A DNA stretch of 64,000 bases from Mesorhizobium sp. PAMC28654 (GTDB lineage: Bacteria; Pseudomonadota; Alphaproteobacteria; Rhizobiales; Rhizobiaceae): the NCBI RefSeq assembly GCF_020616515.1, contig NZ_CP085135.1, positions 4,340,001-4,404,000 of the forward strand, given 5' to 3'. The notes beneath the pieces are model-generated. The model searched no databases. It saw only the letters and a list, made by a program, of their open reading frames with translations, and was not told the origin of the DNA. The stretch's first letter is position 1, and the number at the start of each line of letters is the position of its first letter. Both the position numbers and the translations under genes were made by a program. Of this stretch, positions 52,638 through 60,472 are shown piece by piece.

Positions 52638-53228
52638 ATGCGTGCGCTGCTGATCCCGCTTATTCTCGCTGGCTTATGCCAAGCGGCCCGCGCGGGCGAT
52701 ATCTCCAGCGTCTACACCGATCTCGACTGGAAGAAAGACTGCGTTACCTATGCGCAGTCCGGACAGGGCGACGGCGACTGGGCCGATCTCGCCTGCTCCG
52801 GCTATCGCGGCTATCCCGTGCTCATCGCCTATGACGACAACAGGGAATCGCTGTTCTACGGCTTTTCGCCCAGCGATATGACCTCGGTGTGGGAGAGCTT
52901 TTCCGGCTTCAATTCGGCGGGACCCAAGGTCGAATGGCGTATCGAAACGACCGGCGAGACCGTCGTGCCCTTCGCCGCCATCCATCGCCGCTCTGTCAGC
53001 GATCCTGAAAACGCCGATAAGAAAACCGAAATCCTGATTGTCGCCAAGGTCGGCCAGATGGAGGCTCGCGACGGTTGCACCATCGGCCTGGTGCTGGCCA
53101 CCGGCAATCCCGACGCCAACGACCAGGCGCGCAAGCTTGCCGATGAAAAGGCGCGGACATTCGCCTGCGGCAAGGACCACCACACCGTCATCGGCAACGT
53201 GCCGGCTTTCGGCCGGGTGGATAACTGA
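52638..53228 (+). CDS. Secreted hypothetical protein
   Basis: The ATG at 52638 has a CGGAG site at nine bases and gives 196 residues. Residues 1-20 (MRALLIPLILAGLCQAARAG) form a signal peptide, so the product is periplasmic or secreted. The mature protein has four Cys (in KDCVTY, LACSGY, DGCTIG and FACGKD) that could form two disulfides. I do not recognise a named family. It follows the TetR gene by 44 bases. Confidence 0.7.
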   Translation: MRALLIPLILAGLCQAARAGDISSVYTDLDWKKDCVTYAQSGQGDGDWADLACSGYRGYPVLIAYDDNRESLFYGFSPSDMTSVWESFSGFNSAGPKVEWRIETTGETVVPFAAIHRRSVSDPENADKKTEILIVAKVGQMEARDGCTIGLVLATGNPDANDQARKLADEKARTFACGKDHHTVIGNVPAFGRVDN

Positions 53229-53280
53229 AAGCCGTCAAAACGACCTCACGCAGCACTTTCGTGAGACATGCTTGGTCCGT

Positions 53281-53412
53281 GCCGCCCCTCATTGCCCTAC
53301 CGGGCATTTCTCCCCGTAGAACGGGGAGAAAGAAGCCGTCGTCAATGGTTTCGCCAATTGTCAGCGTTGCAGAATGGGCGCAGGAATCGGCGCCAGGCGG
53401 ATGAGGGGCGGC
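53281..53412. repeat. Mosaic intergenic repeat, copy A
   Basis: An element of 132 bases with 12-bp terminal inverted repeats GCCGCCCCTCAT (53281) and ATGAGGGGCGGC (53401-53412). The left 52 bases match the left end of copy B (62546) at 49 of 52 positions and contain the perfect hairpin TTCTCCCCGT-AGA-ACGGGGAGAA. An inner module (53345-53396, ATGGTTTCGCCAAT...GGCGCCAG) is present in copy B in inverted orientation. It lies between two convergent genes. Confidence 0.85.
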
Positions 53413-53449
53413 GCTACGTTCGCAACAGTTCGCGCGCTCCGATCGTCGC

Positions 53450-53983
53450 CTACTTGCTCTTCTTTGCCCGCTCGATCGCCTCGACGATCATCCTCTTGGC
53501 ATGAGCGGAATCGTGCCAGCCTTCGATCTTGACCCATTTGCCGGGTTCGAGGTCCTTGTAGTGCTCGAAGAAGTGCTGCACCTGGTCGCGCGTGATCTCA
53601 GGCAACTGCGTGTACTCGGTGACGTTCTCGTAGCGCAGCGTCAGCTTGGGCGACGGCACGGCGATGATCTTTTCATCCTGGCCGGCATTGTCTTCCATGA
53701 TCAGCACGCCGATCGGCCGTACATTGATGACGCAGCCCGGCACCAGTGCGCGCGTGTTGCAGACCAGCACGTCGATCGGGTCGCCGTCGCCCGACAGCGT
53801 GTGCGGCACGAAGCCGTAATTGCCGGGATACCGCATGGACGTGTGCAGGAAGCGGTCCACGAACAGCGTGCCGGCTTCCTTGTCCATCTCGTACTTGATC
53901 GGCTCGCCGCCGATCGGCACCTCGATGATGACGTTGACGTCCTCGGGTGGATTCTTTCCAGTGGCTATGGCTTCGATGCGCAT
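53450..53983 (-). CDS. ppa: Inorganic pyrophosphatase
   Basis: Family I soluble pyrophosphatase (EC 3.6.1.1), 177 residues. The metal-binding signature is DGDPIDVLV with Asp66, Asp68 and Asp71; Lys30 (IKYE) and the YPGNYGFVP block are also conserved. Length equals that of bacterial hexameric enzymes. It removes pyrophosphate from biosynthetic reactions. Confidence 0.97.
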   Translation of the reverse strand: MRIEAIATGKNPPEDVNVIIEVPIGGEPIKYEMDKEAGTLFVDRFLHTSMRYPGNYGFVPHTLSGDGDPIDVLVCNTRALVPGCVINVRPIGVLIMEDNAGQDEKIIAVPSPKLTLRYENVTEYTQLPEITRDQVQHFFEHYKDLEPGKWVKIEGWHDSAHAKRMIVEAIERAKKSK

Positions 53984-54185
53984 GGCGTTGTCCCTCTTTC
54001 GATGGGAGACCGATAGCGGGCGGCGCGGAATGGCGCAATGCGGCGAATGGTGTTCGCCGGCGTCAGGCGAGACACGATGTCACCCGGCGCGTTCAATCAT
54101 CAGCACAAGATGTTTCAGCGTCGTGATTTCGTGTTGGATGCGTCCCGCGGACCGGCTCCGGTTTCCGGGACCATCCGTAAAGCGC

Positions 54186-54692
54186 TCATTCCCAGACGAA
54201 GGCGACTTTCTTCAGCGCTCTCTGTTCGAAGACCTCGACGCCCTCGGCGACATCGCGGCCACCCGCGCCAGCATAGAAGGCGAGTGCGTTCTGGTTGTCC
54301 TCCAGCGCCCACACCACCATGCCCTTGAACCCGTGGTCGGCAAGCCGTGCCCTCGCCGCGGCGAACAAACGGCTGCCAAGCCCGATGCCCTGGTATTCCG
54401 GACGCATGTAAAGCTCGTAGATCTCGCCCTGCTGCCTCAGTTCACGAGCACGATTCTTGCCGATCGTGGCATAGCCGGCGATCTTGCCGCCAATCTCGAC
54501 GACCAGCACGGTGGCGGCGCGACGAATCGCATTCGCCCACCAGTCGGCGCCGCGACGGTTGATCATCGAGGTCAGCGTCTTATGAGGGATGATGCCGGAA
54601 TAGGCGCCTTGCCAAGCCTGCTGGTGCACGTCGGCGATGTCTTGCGCATCGCGCGGCTCGGCTTTCCTGATGTCGATCGTCAACGTGTTCAT
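54186..54692 (-). CDS. GNAT family N-acetyltransferase
   Basis: The 168-residue protein starts MNTLTIDIRKAEPRDAQDIA and has the acetyl-CoA motif RPEYQGIGLGSRLFAAARAR near residues 97-116, followed by MVVWALEDNQNALAFYAGAG, the usual GNAT C-terminal block. It resembles the RimI/YkwB-like branch. The acceptor substrate is unknown. Confidence 0.9.
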   Translation of the reverse strand: MNTLTIDIRKAEPRDAQDIADVHQQAWQGAYSGIIPHKTLTSMINRRGADWWANAIRRAATVLVVEIGGKIAGYATIGKNRARELRQQGEIYELYMRPEYQGIGLGSRLFAAARARLADHGFKGMVVWALEDNQNALAFYAGAGGRDVAEGVEVFEQRALKKVAFVWE

Positions 54693-54811
54693 GATTGGTT
54701 AACCATAAACCCGCATCAACCGATTGCAAGAGTCCGCGTCGGCCCTAGCCGCGCTTTCGCACAGGCCATCTTTCGCCCCTGCAGGACCGCGCCTTGGCTA
54801 GTTGGAGTGGC

Positions 54812-55450
54812 CTAGATTTCGACCAGGTGGTCGTCCAGTTCGTTGATGTCTCCGGGGGTAACCGGGAAATGCTCGGCCAGCACCGCCCCGACGGATTCGA
54901 TGGTCTTGATGAAACCATCGGCGAGACGGTCGTCGCCGGCATGCGCGGTCAGGTCGCGCACGGCGCCGTCCCAGACATGCTGGCCAACACGGCCGTCGAT
55001 GCCGCTGTCGGCGACCACTTCGGCATAGCGTTCGGCGATCGAGACGAACACCAGCACGCCGGTGCGCGCGGCGGTACGATGGACATTGCGGCCGAGGAAC
55101 TGTTTTACCGCATTGGCGTGCGCCGCCTTGTAGCGCAGCCGCCTCGGCACCAGATGGATGCGCAATCCCGGCGCCACCCACAAGAGCACCACCACGCTGC
55201 CCAGCGCCAGAAGCTGGGCGAGCACGAAATGCGGCAGGCGCAGCGACAGCCACCAGGCCTCCAGCCCATAGGCGACGGCGAGGCTGACGATCAGCATGCC
55301 GAGCGTCGCCATGAAGGCAGCCGGATAGAAGTAATCGTCGCTGGCGTGTGCCACGACGCAGTAGATCTCGCCGTCGGTATTGGCCTCGGCGGCGCGGATC
55401 GCGGCGGCGATGCGGTCATGATCCTGCGGGCTGATCGGTCGTGTCGCCAT
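54812..55450 (-). CDS. TPM domain-containing membrane protein
   Basis: The ATG at 55450, four bases after the preceding gene, gives 212 residues. The N-terminal ISPQDHDRIAAAIRAAEANT and GEIYCVV belong to the TPM (DUF477) domain; two membrane segments (about residues 43-62 and 70-90) interrupt it, and the C-terminal GVLVFVSIAERYAEVVAD completes it. It ends the lemA-TPM-TPM operon. This is the YgcG/DUF2207-associated type found in many bacteria; function is uncertain. Confidence 0.87.
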   Translation of the reverse strand: MATRPISPQDHDRIAAAIRAAEANTDGEIYCVVAHASDDYFYPAAFMATLGMLIVSLAVAYGLEAWWLSLRLPHFVLAQLLALGSVVVLLWVAPGLRIHLVPRRLRYKAAHANAVKQFLGRNVHRTAARTGVLVFVSIAERYAEVVADSGIDGRVGQHVWDGAVRDLTAHAGDDRLADGFIKTIESVGAVLAEHFPVTPGDINELDDHLVEI

Positions 55451-55454
55451 GATC

Positions 55455-56279
55455 TCACCAGCTTCCCGAGGAACCGCCGCCGCCGGACGACCCACCGCCG
55501 CCGGAGAAGCCGCCGCCACCGCCGCCGGACGACCAGCCGCCACCGGAACTTCCCGACGACCAGCCACCGGATGAATGTCCAGGTTGGAACGTCATGCCGA
55601 GCCAGCGATAGCGGCCAGGGCCGAGCTTCTGGCCGAAGATTGGCGGCAGCACCGAGGCGGCCAGGCCGCCGAAGAAGATGAGCACCCAGATACCGATAAA
55701 GACGGCGAAAAACAGATTGTCCGTGTTGACCGGCGCTTGCTGGTTGCGGGCGCCGCGCGCCTCGAGCTCTTCGGGATTGCCGTTCAGCACCATGATCATG
55801 TCATCGACGGCCTTGTTGATGCCGCCGGAGAAATCGCCGGCACGGAAGGCCGGCACCATGTCGTTTTCGATGATCAGTTTTGTATGCAGGTCGGTCAGCG
55901 TGCCTTCGAGGCCATAGCCGACCTCGATGCGCATCTTGTGGTCGTTCTTGGCCACCAGCAGCAGGACGCCGTTGTTTTCCTTCGCTTGCCCAAGCTTCCA
56001 CGCGCGGTACAGCCGGTTGGCGTAGGGTTCGATCTCCTCGCCGTCGAGGCTGTTGATCGTGGCGACGACGATCTGATCCGAACCCTTGGTCTCGAAATCC
56101 GCGAGCTTCTGGGTGAGCGCCGCCTTGGTCGCGGCATCGATGATGCCGGCATTGTCGATCACCCGCCCCGTCAGCGCCGGCAGCTCGGCGGCCAAGAGCT
56201 TGAGCGGAAGCAGAGCGATGAGGAGCGCGAACGCGACAATGCGAACCCGGTACCAGCCCTTGTCAACTTGGGATATCAC
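55455..56279 (-). CDS. TPM domain protein with Gly/Ser-rich tail (YgcG-like)
   Basis: Exported membrane-anchored protein of 274 residues, probably starting at GTG. Residues 12-31 form a signal peptide, the TPM domain follows (LTGRVIDNAGIIDAATKAAL to about residue 165), then a membrane helix around 185-205, and a C-terminal tail of about 45 residues rich in Gly and Ser ending GSSGSW. The Gly/Ser tail and TPM fold are typical of YgcG-type proteins. Middle gene of the lemA operon. Confidence 0.9.
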   Translation of the reverse strand: MISQVDKGWYRVRIVAFALLIALLPLKLLAAELPALTGRVIDNAGIIDAATKAALTQKLADFETKGSDQIVVATINSLDGEEIEPYANRLYRAWKLGQAKENNGVLLLVAKNDHKMRIEVGYGLEGTLTDLHTKLIIENDMVPAFRAGDFSGGINKAVDDMIMVLNGNPEELEARGARNQQAPVNTDNLFFAVFIGIWVLIFFGGLAASVLPPIFGQKLGPGRYRWLGMTFQPGHSSGGWSSGSSGGGWSSGGGGGGFSGGGGSSGGGGSSGSW

Positions 56280-56297
56280 GGCAATCGGCCCTGGATA

Positions 56298-56945
56298 TCA
56301 GCCGCCCTGCTTTGTTGTTGTCGTTCCGAAGTCGACCTTCGGCACCTGCAGCTTGTCTTCGTCGATGGTGAAGTTCGCGAATGGCTGGTTGCTGCGGAAC
56401 CACAAGCTTGCCCATATCACCGAGGGGAATGTCCGCAGCGTCAGATTGTAATCCTTCACCGCCTGGATGTAATCGCGGCGGGCGACCGCGATGCGGTTCT
56501 CGGTGCCTTCCAATTGCGCCTGCAGCGCCAGGAAGTTCTGGTTGGCCTTGAGATCCGGATAGGCCTCCGAGACCGCGATCAACCGCGACAACGCGCTCGT
56601 CAGCCCCGCCTGGGCATCCTGGAACTTCTTGAGAGCTGCCGGGTCGTTCAGCGTTTCCGGCGTCACCGTTATCTGCGTCGCCTTGGCGCGGGCTTCCACC
56701 ACGGCATCAAGCGTGTCCTTCTCGTGCGTGGCGTAACCCTTCACCGTCTCGACCAGGTTTGGGATCAGGTCGGCGCGGCGCTGATACTGGTTCAGCACCT
56801 CGCTCCACGCTGCCTTGGCGTTTTCCTCGGCGGTCGGGATGGTGTTGAAGCCGCAACCGGCCAGCAACGGCAGCACGATGGCCAGCATCACAAAGGCGGG
56901 CAAGGCGCGGAGCCTGGACGGTGAGGAAAGGCGCTGGGCAAACAT
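56298..56945 (-). CDS. lemA: LemA family protein, lipoprotein form
   Basis: The ATG at 56945 (GAGGGA site) gives 215 residues. The signal ends in lipobox LLAGC (Cys about 31), so this is membrane-anchored by lipid rather than by the usual helix. The mature part has the LemA signature: AWSEVLNQYQRRADLIPNLV, then VKGYATHEKDTLDAVVEARA and long helices ending RDYIQAVKDYNLTLRTFP. It is the first gene of a lemA-TPM-TPM operon, a recurring arrangement whose role is unknown. Confidence 0.92.
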   Translation of the reverse strand: MFAQRLSSPSRLRALPAFVMLAIVLPLLAGCGFNTIPTAEENAKAAWSEVLNQYQRRADLIPNLVETVKGYATHEKDTLDAVVEARAKATQITVTPETLNDPAALKKFQDAQAGLTSALSRLIAVSEAYPDLKANQNFLALQAQLEGTENRIAVARRDYIQAVKDYNLTLRTFPSVIWASLWFRSNQPFANFTIDEDKLQVPKVDFGTTTTKQGG

Positions 56946-57121
56946 GATCGGATCCCTCGGCAAGAAATCGGCAATAAAGTTGTAGGCGAAGCATTAGCAC
57001 AATCCGCGCGCAAGAAAATGACCCCGGCCGGAAAGCATTTCCGGGCCCGGCGCCATCCGGCGCACAGCCCCTGTGATTGACTGGTCGAACACGCTAAGGT
57101 CATTGCAAACGGGACATCACC

Positions 57122-57373
57122 ATGGCGGGACGCCAGGACAGCGACGACGAATCGCGCCGGATCCTCGAGCGCATTGCGCGCGAGACCGATCCGGCGGGCA
57201 CGTCGTTCGTGGCGCGGGCCGTGAAGGACGCGCACGATCACGTCACCGCGGCTGACGCCGACCGCTCGGATCCGATCGAATATTGGGGGACCCGCGTTGG
57301 CCGGGCACTCGGCCTTCTTCTGGCCATTGGCCTGATGATCTGGCTCGTGCTCTTCATCATCCGGGGCAGTTAG
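57122..57373 (+). CDS. Small membrane protein of unknown function
   Basis: Eighty-three residues with a charged N-terminal two thirds (MAGRQDSDDESRRILERIAR) and one C-terminal membrane helix (ALGLLLAIGLMIWLVLFIIR), a tail-anchored layout. It begins 176 bases after the divergent lemA and precedes pdxY by 15 bases, so it may be transcribed with it. Family not recognised. Confidence 0.65.
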   Translation: MAGRQDSDDESRRILERIARETDPAGTSFVARAVKDAHDHVTAADADRSDPIEYWGTRVGRALGLLLAIGLMIWLVLFIIRGS

Positions 57374-57388
57374 CAGACAAGGAACATA

Positions 57389-58273
57389 ATGAGCGCCGAA
57401 CAAACCGACGCGCCGCGCGCGGTCATCGTCATCTCCAGTCATGTCGTGCGTGGTTCGGTCGGCAATCGAGCCGCTGTCTTCGCACTGGAAACGCTGGGCT
57501 TCCCCGTATGGGCGGTGCCGACCGTCATCCTGCCTTGGCATCCGGGCCACGGCCGGGCAACGCGCATCGTGCCGCCGCTCGACCAGTTCAAGGCGATGAT
57601 GGCCGATCTCGAGCGCGCGCCGTGGCTGGGAGAGGTTGGCGCCGTGCTGTCGGGCTATCTCGGCGAAGCCGGCCAGGCCGAGGCGGTCGCCTCGCTGGTT
57701 GCCGCGGTCAAGGCGAAGACGCCCGGCGCTGTCTACATCTGCGACCCGGTGATGGGCGACAAGGGCGGGCTTTATGTGCCGGAACCGACAGCCGCCGCCA
57801 TGCGCGACCGGCTGATGCCGATCGCCGATATCGCCACGCCCAACCGTTTCGAGCTTGAATGGATGGCGGGCGCGCCGCTGCCCGACATGAAGTCGACGAT
57901 CGCGGCCGCGCTGCACGCCGGGCCGTCGACCATGCTGGTCACCTCGGCGCCGTCGATGATGACGGGCGGCACCGGCAATTTGCTGCTCAACGGCAGCCAG
58001 GCGCTGCTGGCCGAACACCGCCTGATCGACAAGCCGCCGAATGGACTGGGCGACCTGACGGCGGCCGTCTACCTGGCCCGCACCCTGTCCGGCCAGCCGG
58101 CGGTCAAGGCGCTGCAGTCGACGACGGCCGCGGTCTACGAGATCCTGGCGCGCACGGCCAAGCGCGGCGGTGACGAATTGCAGCTTGAAACCGACGCACA
58201 GAGCCTGTCGCACCCGATGGCGATGGTGCAGCTTCGCCACCTCACGCATCCGGGGCGGGACCGCCGGGCGTGA
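57389..58273 (+). CDS. pdxY: Pyridoxal kinase
   Basis: PfkB/ribokinase-family kinase of the vitamin B6 salvage pathway (EC 2.7.1.35). The 294-residue protein has VVRGSVGNRAAVFALE near the N terminus, YICDPVMGDKGGLYVP, TPNRFELEWMAG and the active-site segment PNGLGDLTAA with the catalytic Asp, here with Leu-Gly-Asp. Length is normal. The DUF429 gene overlaps its stop by four bases (GTGA), indicating coupled expression. Confidence 0.9.
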   Translation: MSAEQTDAPRAVIVISSHVVRGSVGNRAAVFALETLGFPVWAVPTVILPWHPGHGRATRIVPPLDQFKAMMADLERAPWLGEVGAVLSGYLGEAGQAEAVASLVAAVKAKTPGAVYICDPVMGDKGGLYVPEPTAAAMRDRLMPIADIATPNRFELEWMAGAPLPDMKSTIAAALHAGPSTMLVTSAPSMMTGGTGNLLLNGSQALLAEHRLIDKPPNGLGDLTAAVYLARTLSGQPAVKALQSTTAAVYEILARTAKRGGDELQLETDAQSLSHPMAMVQLRHLTHPGRDRRA

Positions 58274-59037
58274 CAGCCCAAAGCAGCGTGCTTGTCGGCG
58301 TCGACGGCTGCAAGGCCGGCTGGATCGCCGTCAAGCATGAGGATGACGCACTCTCAGTCGAGGTCATCGCATCCTTCGCCGCCCTGCTTGCGGCACTTCC
58401 CGACGATGCGGTCGTCGCCGTCGACATGCCGATCGGCCTGCCGGAGTTCTCGCAAAGAGGCGGGCGCGGACCGGAAGTGCTGGTGCGGCCACTGCTTGGA
58501 CAACGCCAATCCAGCGTCTTCTCCATCCCCTCACGCGCCGCCGTCCACGCCGACACCGACGGCTTCACCACGATCGACGCCTGGTATTCAGCCCATCGCA
58601 AGGCGAGCGACGTGGCGAAGGCCACATCCGATCCGCCACGCGGCGTTTCGATCCAGGCGTTCGGCATCTTTTCCAAGATCCGCGAGATCGACGCATTGCT
58701 GATCGCGCGGCCCGAATTGCGTGGCCGCGTCTTCGAATCCCATCCAGAGGTCGCCTTCTGCCGGCTGAACGGAGATCAGGCCATGCGACTGCCCAAGAAG
58801 ATCAAGGGCGCCATCAATCCGGCCGGAATGGCGGAGCGCAAGGCGCTGCTCTGTCGGCATGGCTACAACCGTGCCTTTCTCGATCAGGCACCGCCGCGTG
58901 GTGCGGCGGCCGACGATTTCCTCGATGCCGCGGCAATGATGCTGATCGCCGGCCGCATCGCCAGCGGCAAGGCCACGCCATTTCCCAACCCGCCGCTCAC
59001 CGACCGTTTTGGCATACCGATCGCCATCTGGGCGTGA
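58270..59037 (+). CDS. DUF429 domain-containing protein
   Basis: The 255-residue protein, starting with GTG in a GTGA overlap with pdxY, has the DUF429 pattern: VGVDGCKAGWIAV at the N terminus, VAVDMPIGLPE, and SHPEVAFCRLNG later. The spaced acidic residues suggest an RNase H-like fold, so a nuclease has been proposed for the family; no function is established. Coupling to pdxY is conserved in rhizobial relatives as far as I recall. Confidence 0.85.
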   Translation: MTAQSSVLVGVDGCKAGWIAVKHEDDALSVEVIASFAALLAALPDDAVVAVDMPIGLPEFSQRGGRGPEVLVRPLLGQRQSSVFSIPSRAAVHADTDGFTTIDAWYSAHRKASDVAKATSDPPRGVSIQAFGIFSKIREIDALLIARPELRGRVFESHPEVAFCRLNGDQAMRLPKKIKGAINPAGMAERKALLCRHGYNRAFLDQAPPRGAAADDFLDAAAMMLIAGRIASGKATPFPNPPLTDRFGIPIAIWA

Positions 59038-59183
59038 CAGTGTCGGCGGACGTCACGCATTGGCGCATGGCATTTATGGTCGGCCCCCGCAATTCTGCAT
59101 TGCTCGTAACAGGCTTTTACCGTTAGAGCCTTTTTCGACCGCAACGAGCTGCCGCCTCCAACCCGGAAAGGCCTTAGCCGCCC

Positions 59184-59828
59184 ATGCCCCATCTTCCCGA
59201 CCATCTCATCACCGGCTACCGCAATTTCATGAACGGCCGCTATCTCACCGAGAGCGGGCGCTATCGCGAACTCGCCCGCGAGGGCCAGTCTCCGGAAACC
59301 ATGATCGTCGCCTGCTGCGATTCGCGCGCGGCCCCCGAGGCGATCTTCGACGCCGGACCGGGTGAGCTCTTCGTGCTGCGCAATGTCGGCAACCTCGTGC
59401 CGCCCTACGCGCCGGATGGCGAGTTCCATTCGACGTCGGCCGCGCTCGAATTCGCCGTGCAGAGCCTCAAGGTCAAGAACATCGTCGTCATGGGCCATGG
59501 CCGCTGCGGCGGCATCCGAGCCGCGCTCGACACCACCTCCGCCCCTTTGTCGTCCGGCGATTTCATCGGCAAGTGGATGAGCCTGATCGCGCCGGCGGCC
59601 GAAACGGTCTCGTCCAGCACCTTCATGACGGCGACCGAACGCCAGACCGCACTTGAGCGCATCTCGATCCGCTATTCGATCGCCAATCTCAGGACCTTTC
59701 CGTGCGTGTCGATCCTCGAAGGCAAGGGGCGGCTGTCGCTGCACGGCGCCTGGTTCGACATCTCGACCGGCGAGCTTTGGGTGATGAACAAGGAGACCGG
59801 CGATTTCGAGCGCCCGGAGATGGCATAG
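59184..59828 (+). CDS. Carbonic anhydrase, beta class
   Basis: Zinc enzyme (EC 4.2.1.1) of 214 residues that interconverts CO2 and bicarbonate. Zinc ligands are Cys44, His105 and Cys108, with the Asp46-Arg48 dyad in ACCDSRAAPE and MGHGRCGG. The C-terminal RISIRYSIANLRTFPCV and LHGAWFDISTGELW blocks are also conserved. It is not near a sulfate or cyanate gene, so a general bicarbonate supply role is likely. Confidence 0.95.
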   Translation: MPHLPDHLITGYRNFMNGRYLTESGRYRELAREGQSPETMIVACCDSRAAPEAIFDAGPGELFVLRNVGNLVPPYAPDGEFHSTSAALEFAVQSLKVKNIVVMGHGRCGGIRAALDTTSAPLSSGDFIGKWMSLIAPAAETVSSSTFMTATERQTALERISIRYSIANLRTFPCVSILEGKGRLSLHGAWFDISTGELWVMNKETGDFERPEMA

Positions 59829-59956
59829 GGCGGATTCTGAACTGGAGTTTGGCACCCAAGAAAGCGGGAGACGATTCCAGGCCGGATCGTGCTAGGATGC
59901 TCAGGACGGAGCTCCATTCTGGCTCCATCGGTGCAGGACAAGCTCCAGGGGTGAGC

Positions 59957-60373
59957 ATGATGCGAAATTGGCGTGCGTACGCTTTGTCCGTGACAGCGCT
60001 TGTGTTTTTGCTGACAACTGCCCTTGCTGACGACAGCGCGCTGATCGGCCGCTGGTACGCGGCCTTGCTGGTTGCCGACCGCACCGAAATCTCGGATCTG
60101 CTGTCCGACGACGTCCGCATAAAACTCGATGACCTGGGCGTCGTGCAAAGCAAGCAGGAATTCATCGCCTCCATGGACGACTGGCAAGGCGCCGTCTCGG
60201 GCGCCGCGATCCGGCACCGCATAGCCAGGTCCGAGGGTGGCGTCACCACGGTCATTGCCTGCTACGACTTCCCCAACAATGACATGCTGATGCAGGAGAC
60301 GTTCGCGGTGACCGACAATCGCATCACCGCCAGCTCGCAGGCGGCGATCTCCGAGACCTGCGACGGCTACTGA
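59957..60373 (+). CDS. Secreted NTF2/SnoaL-like protein
   Basis: The ATG at 59957 has an AGGGG site and gives 138 residues; a second ATG follows at 59960. Residues 1-26 (MMRNWRAYALSVTALVFLLT) form a signal peptide. The mature part, SALIGRWYAALLVADRTEIS then LLSDDVRIKLDDLGVVQSKQ, fits the small cone-shaped NTF2-like fold, with a conserved-looking Cys pair (IACYDF, ETCDGY). Assignment to the superfamily is tentative; no substrate is known. Confidence 0.65.
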   Translation: MMRNWRAYALSVTALVFLLTTALADDSALIGRWYAALLVADRTEISDLLSDDVRIKLDDLGVVQSKQEFIASMDDWQGAVSGAAIRHRIARSEGGVTTVIACYDFPNNDMLMQETFAVTDNRITASSQAAISETCDGY

Positions 60374-60472
60374 CGAAGTCATGATCGGCCGCGATGTTGC
60401 GCGCCGCAAGCCCGCGCCCTACATCGGTGACGACACCACCTCCCCTCGCCGCCAATAAGCGAAAGTCTGTTC

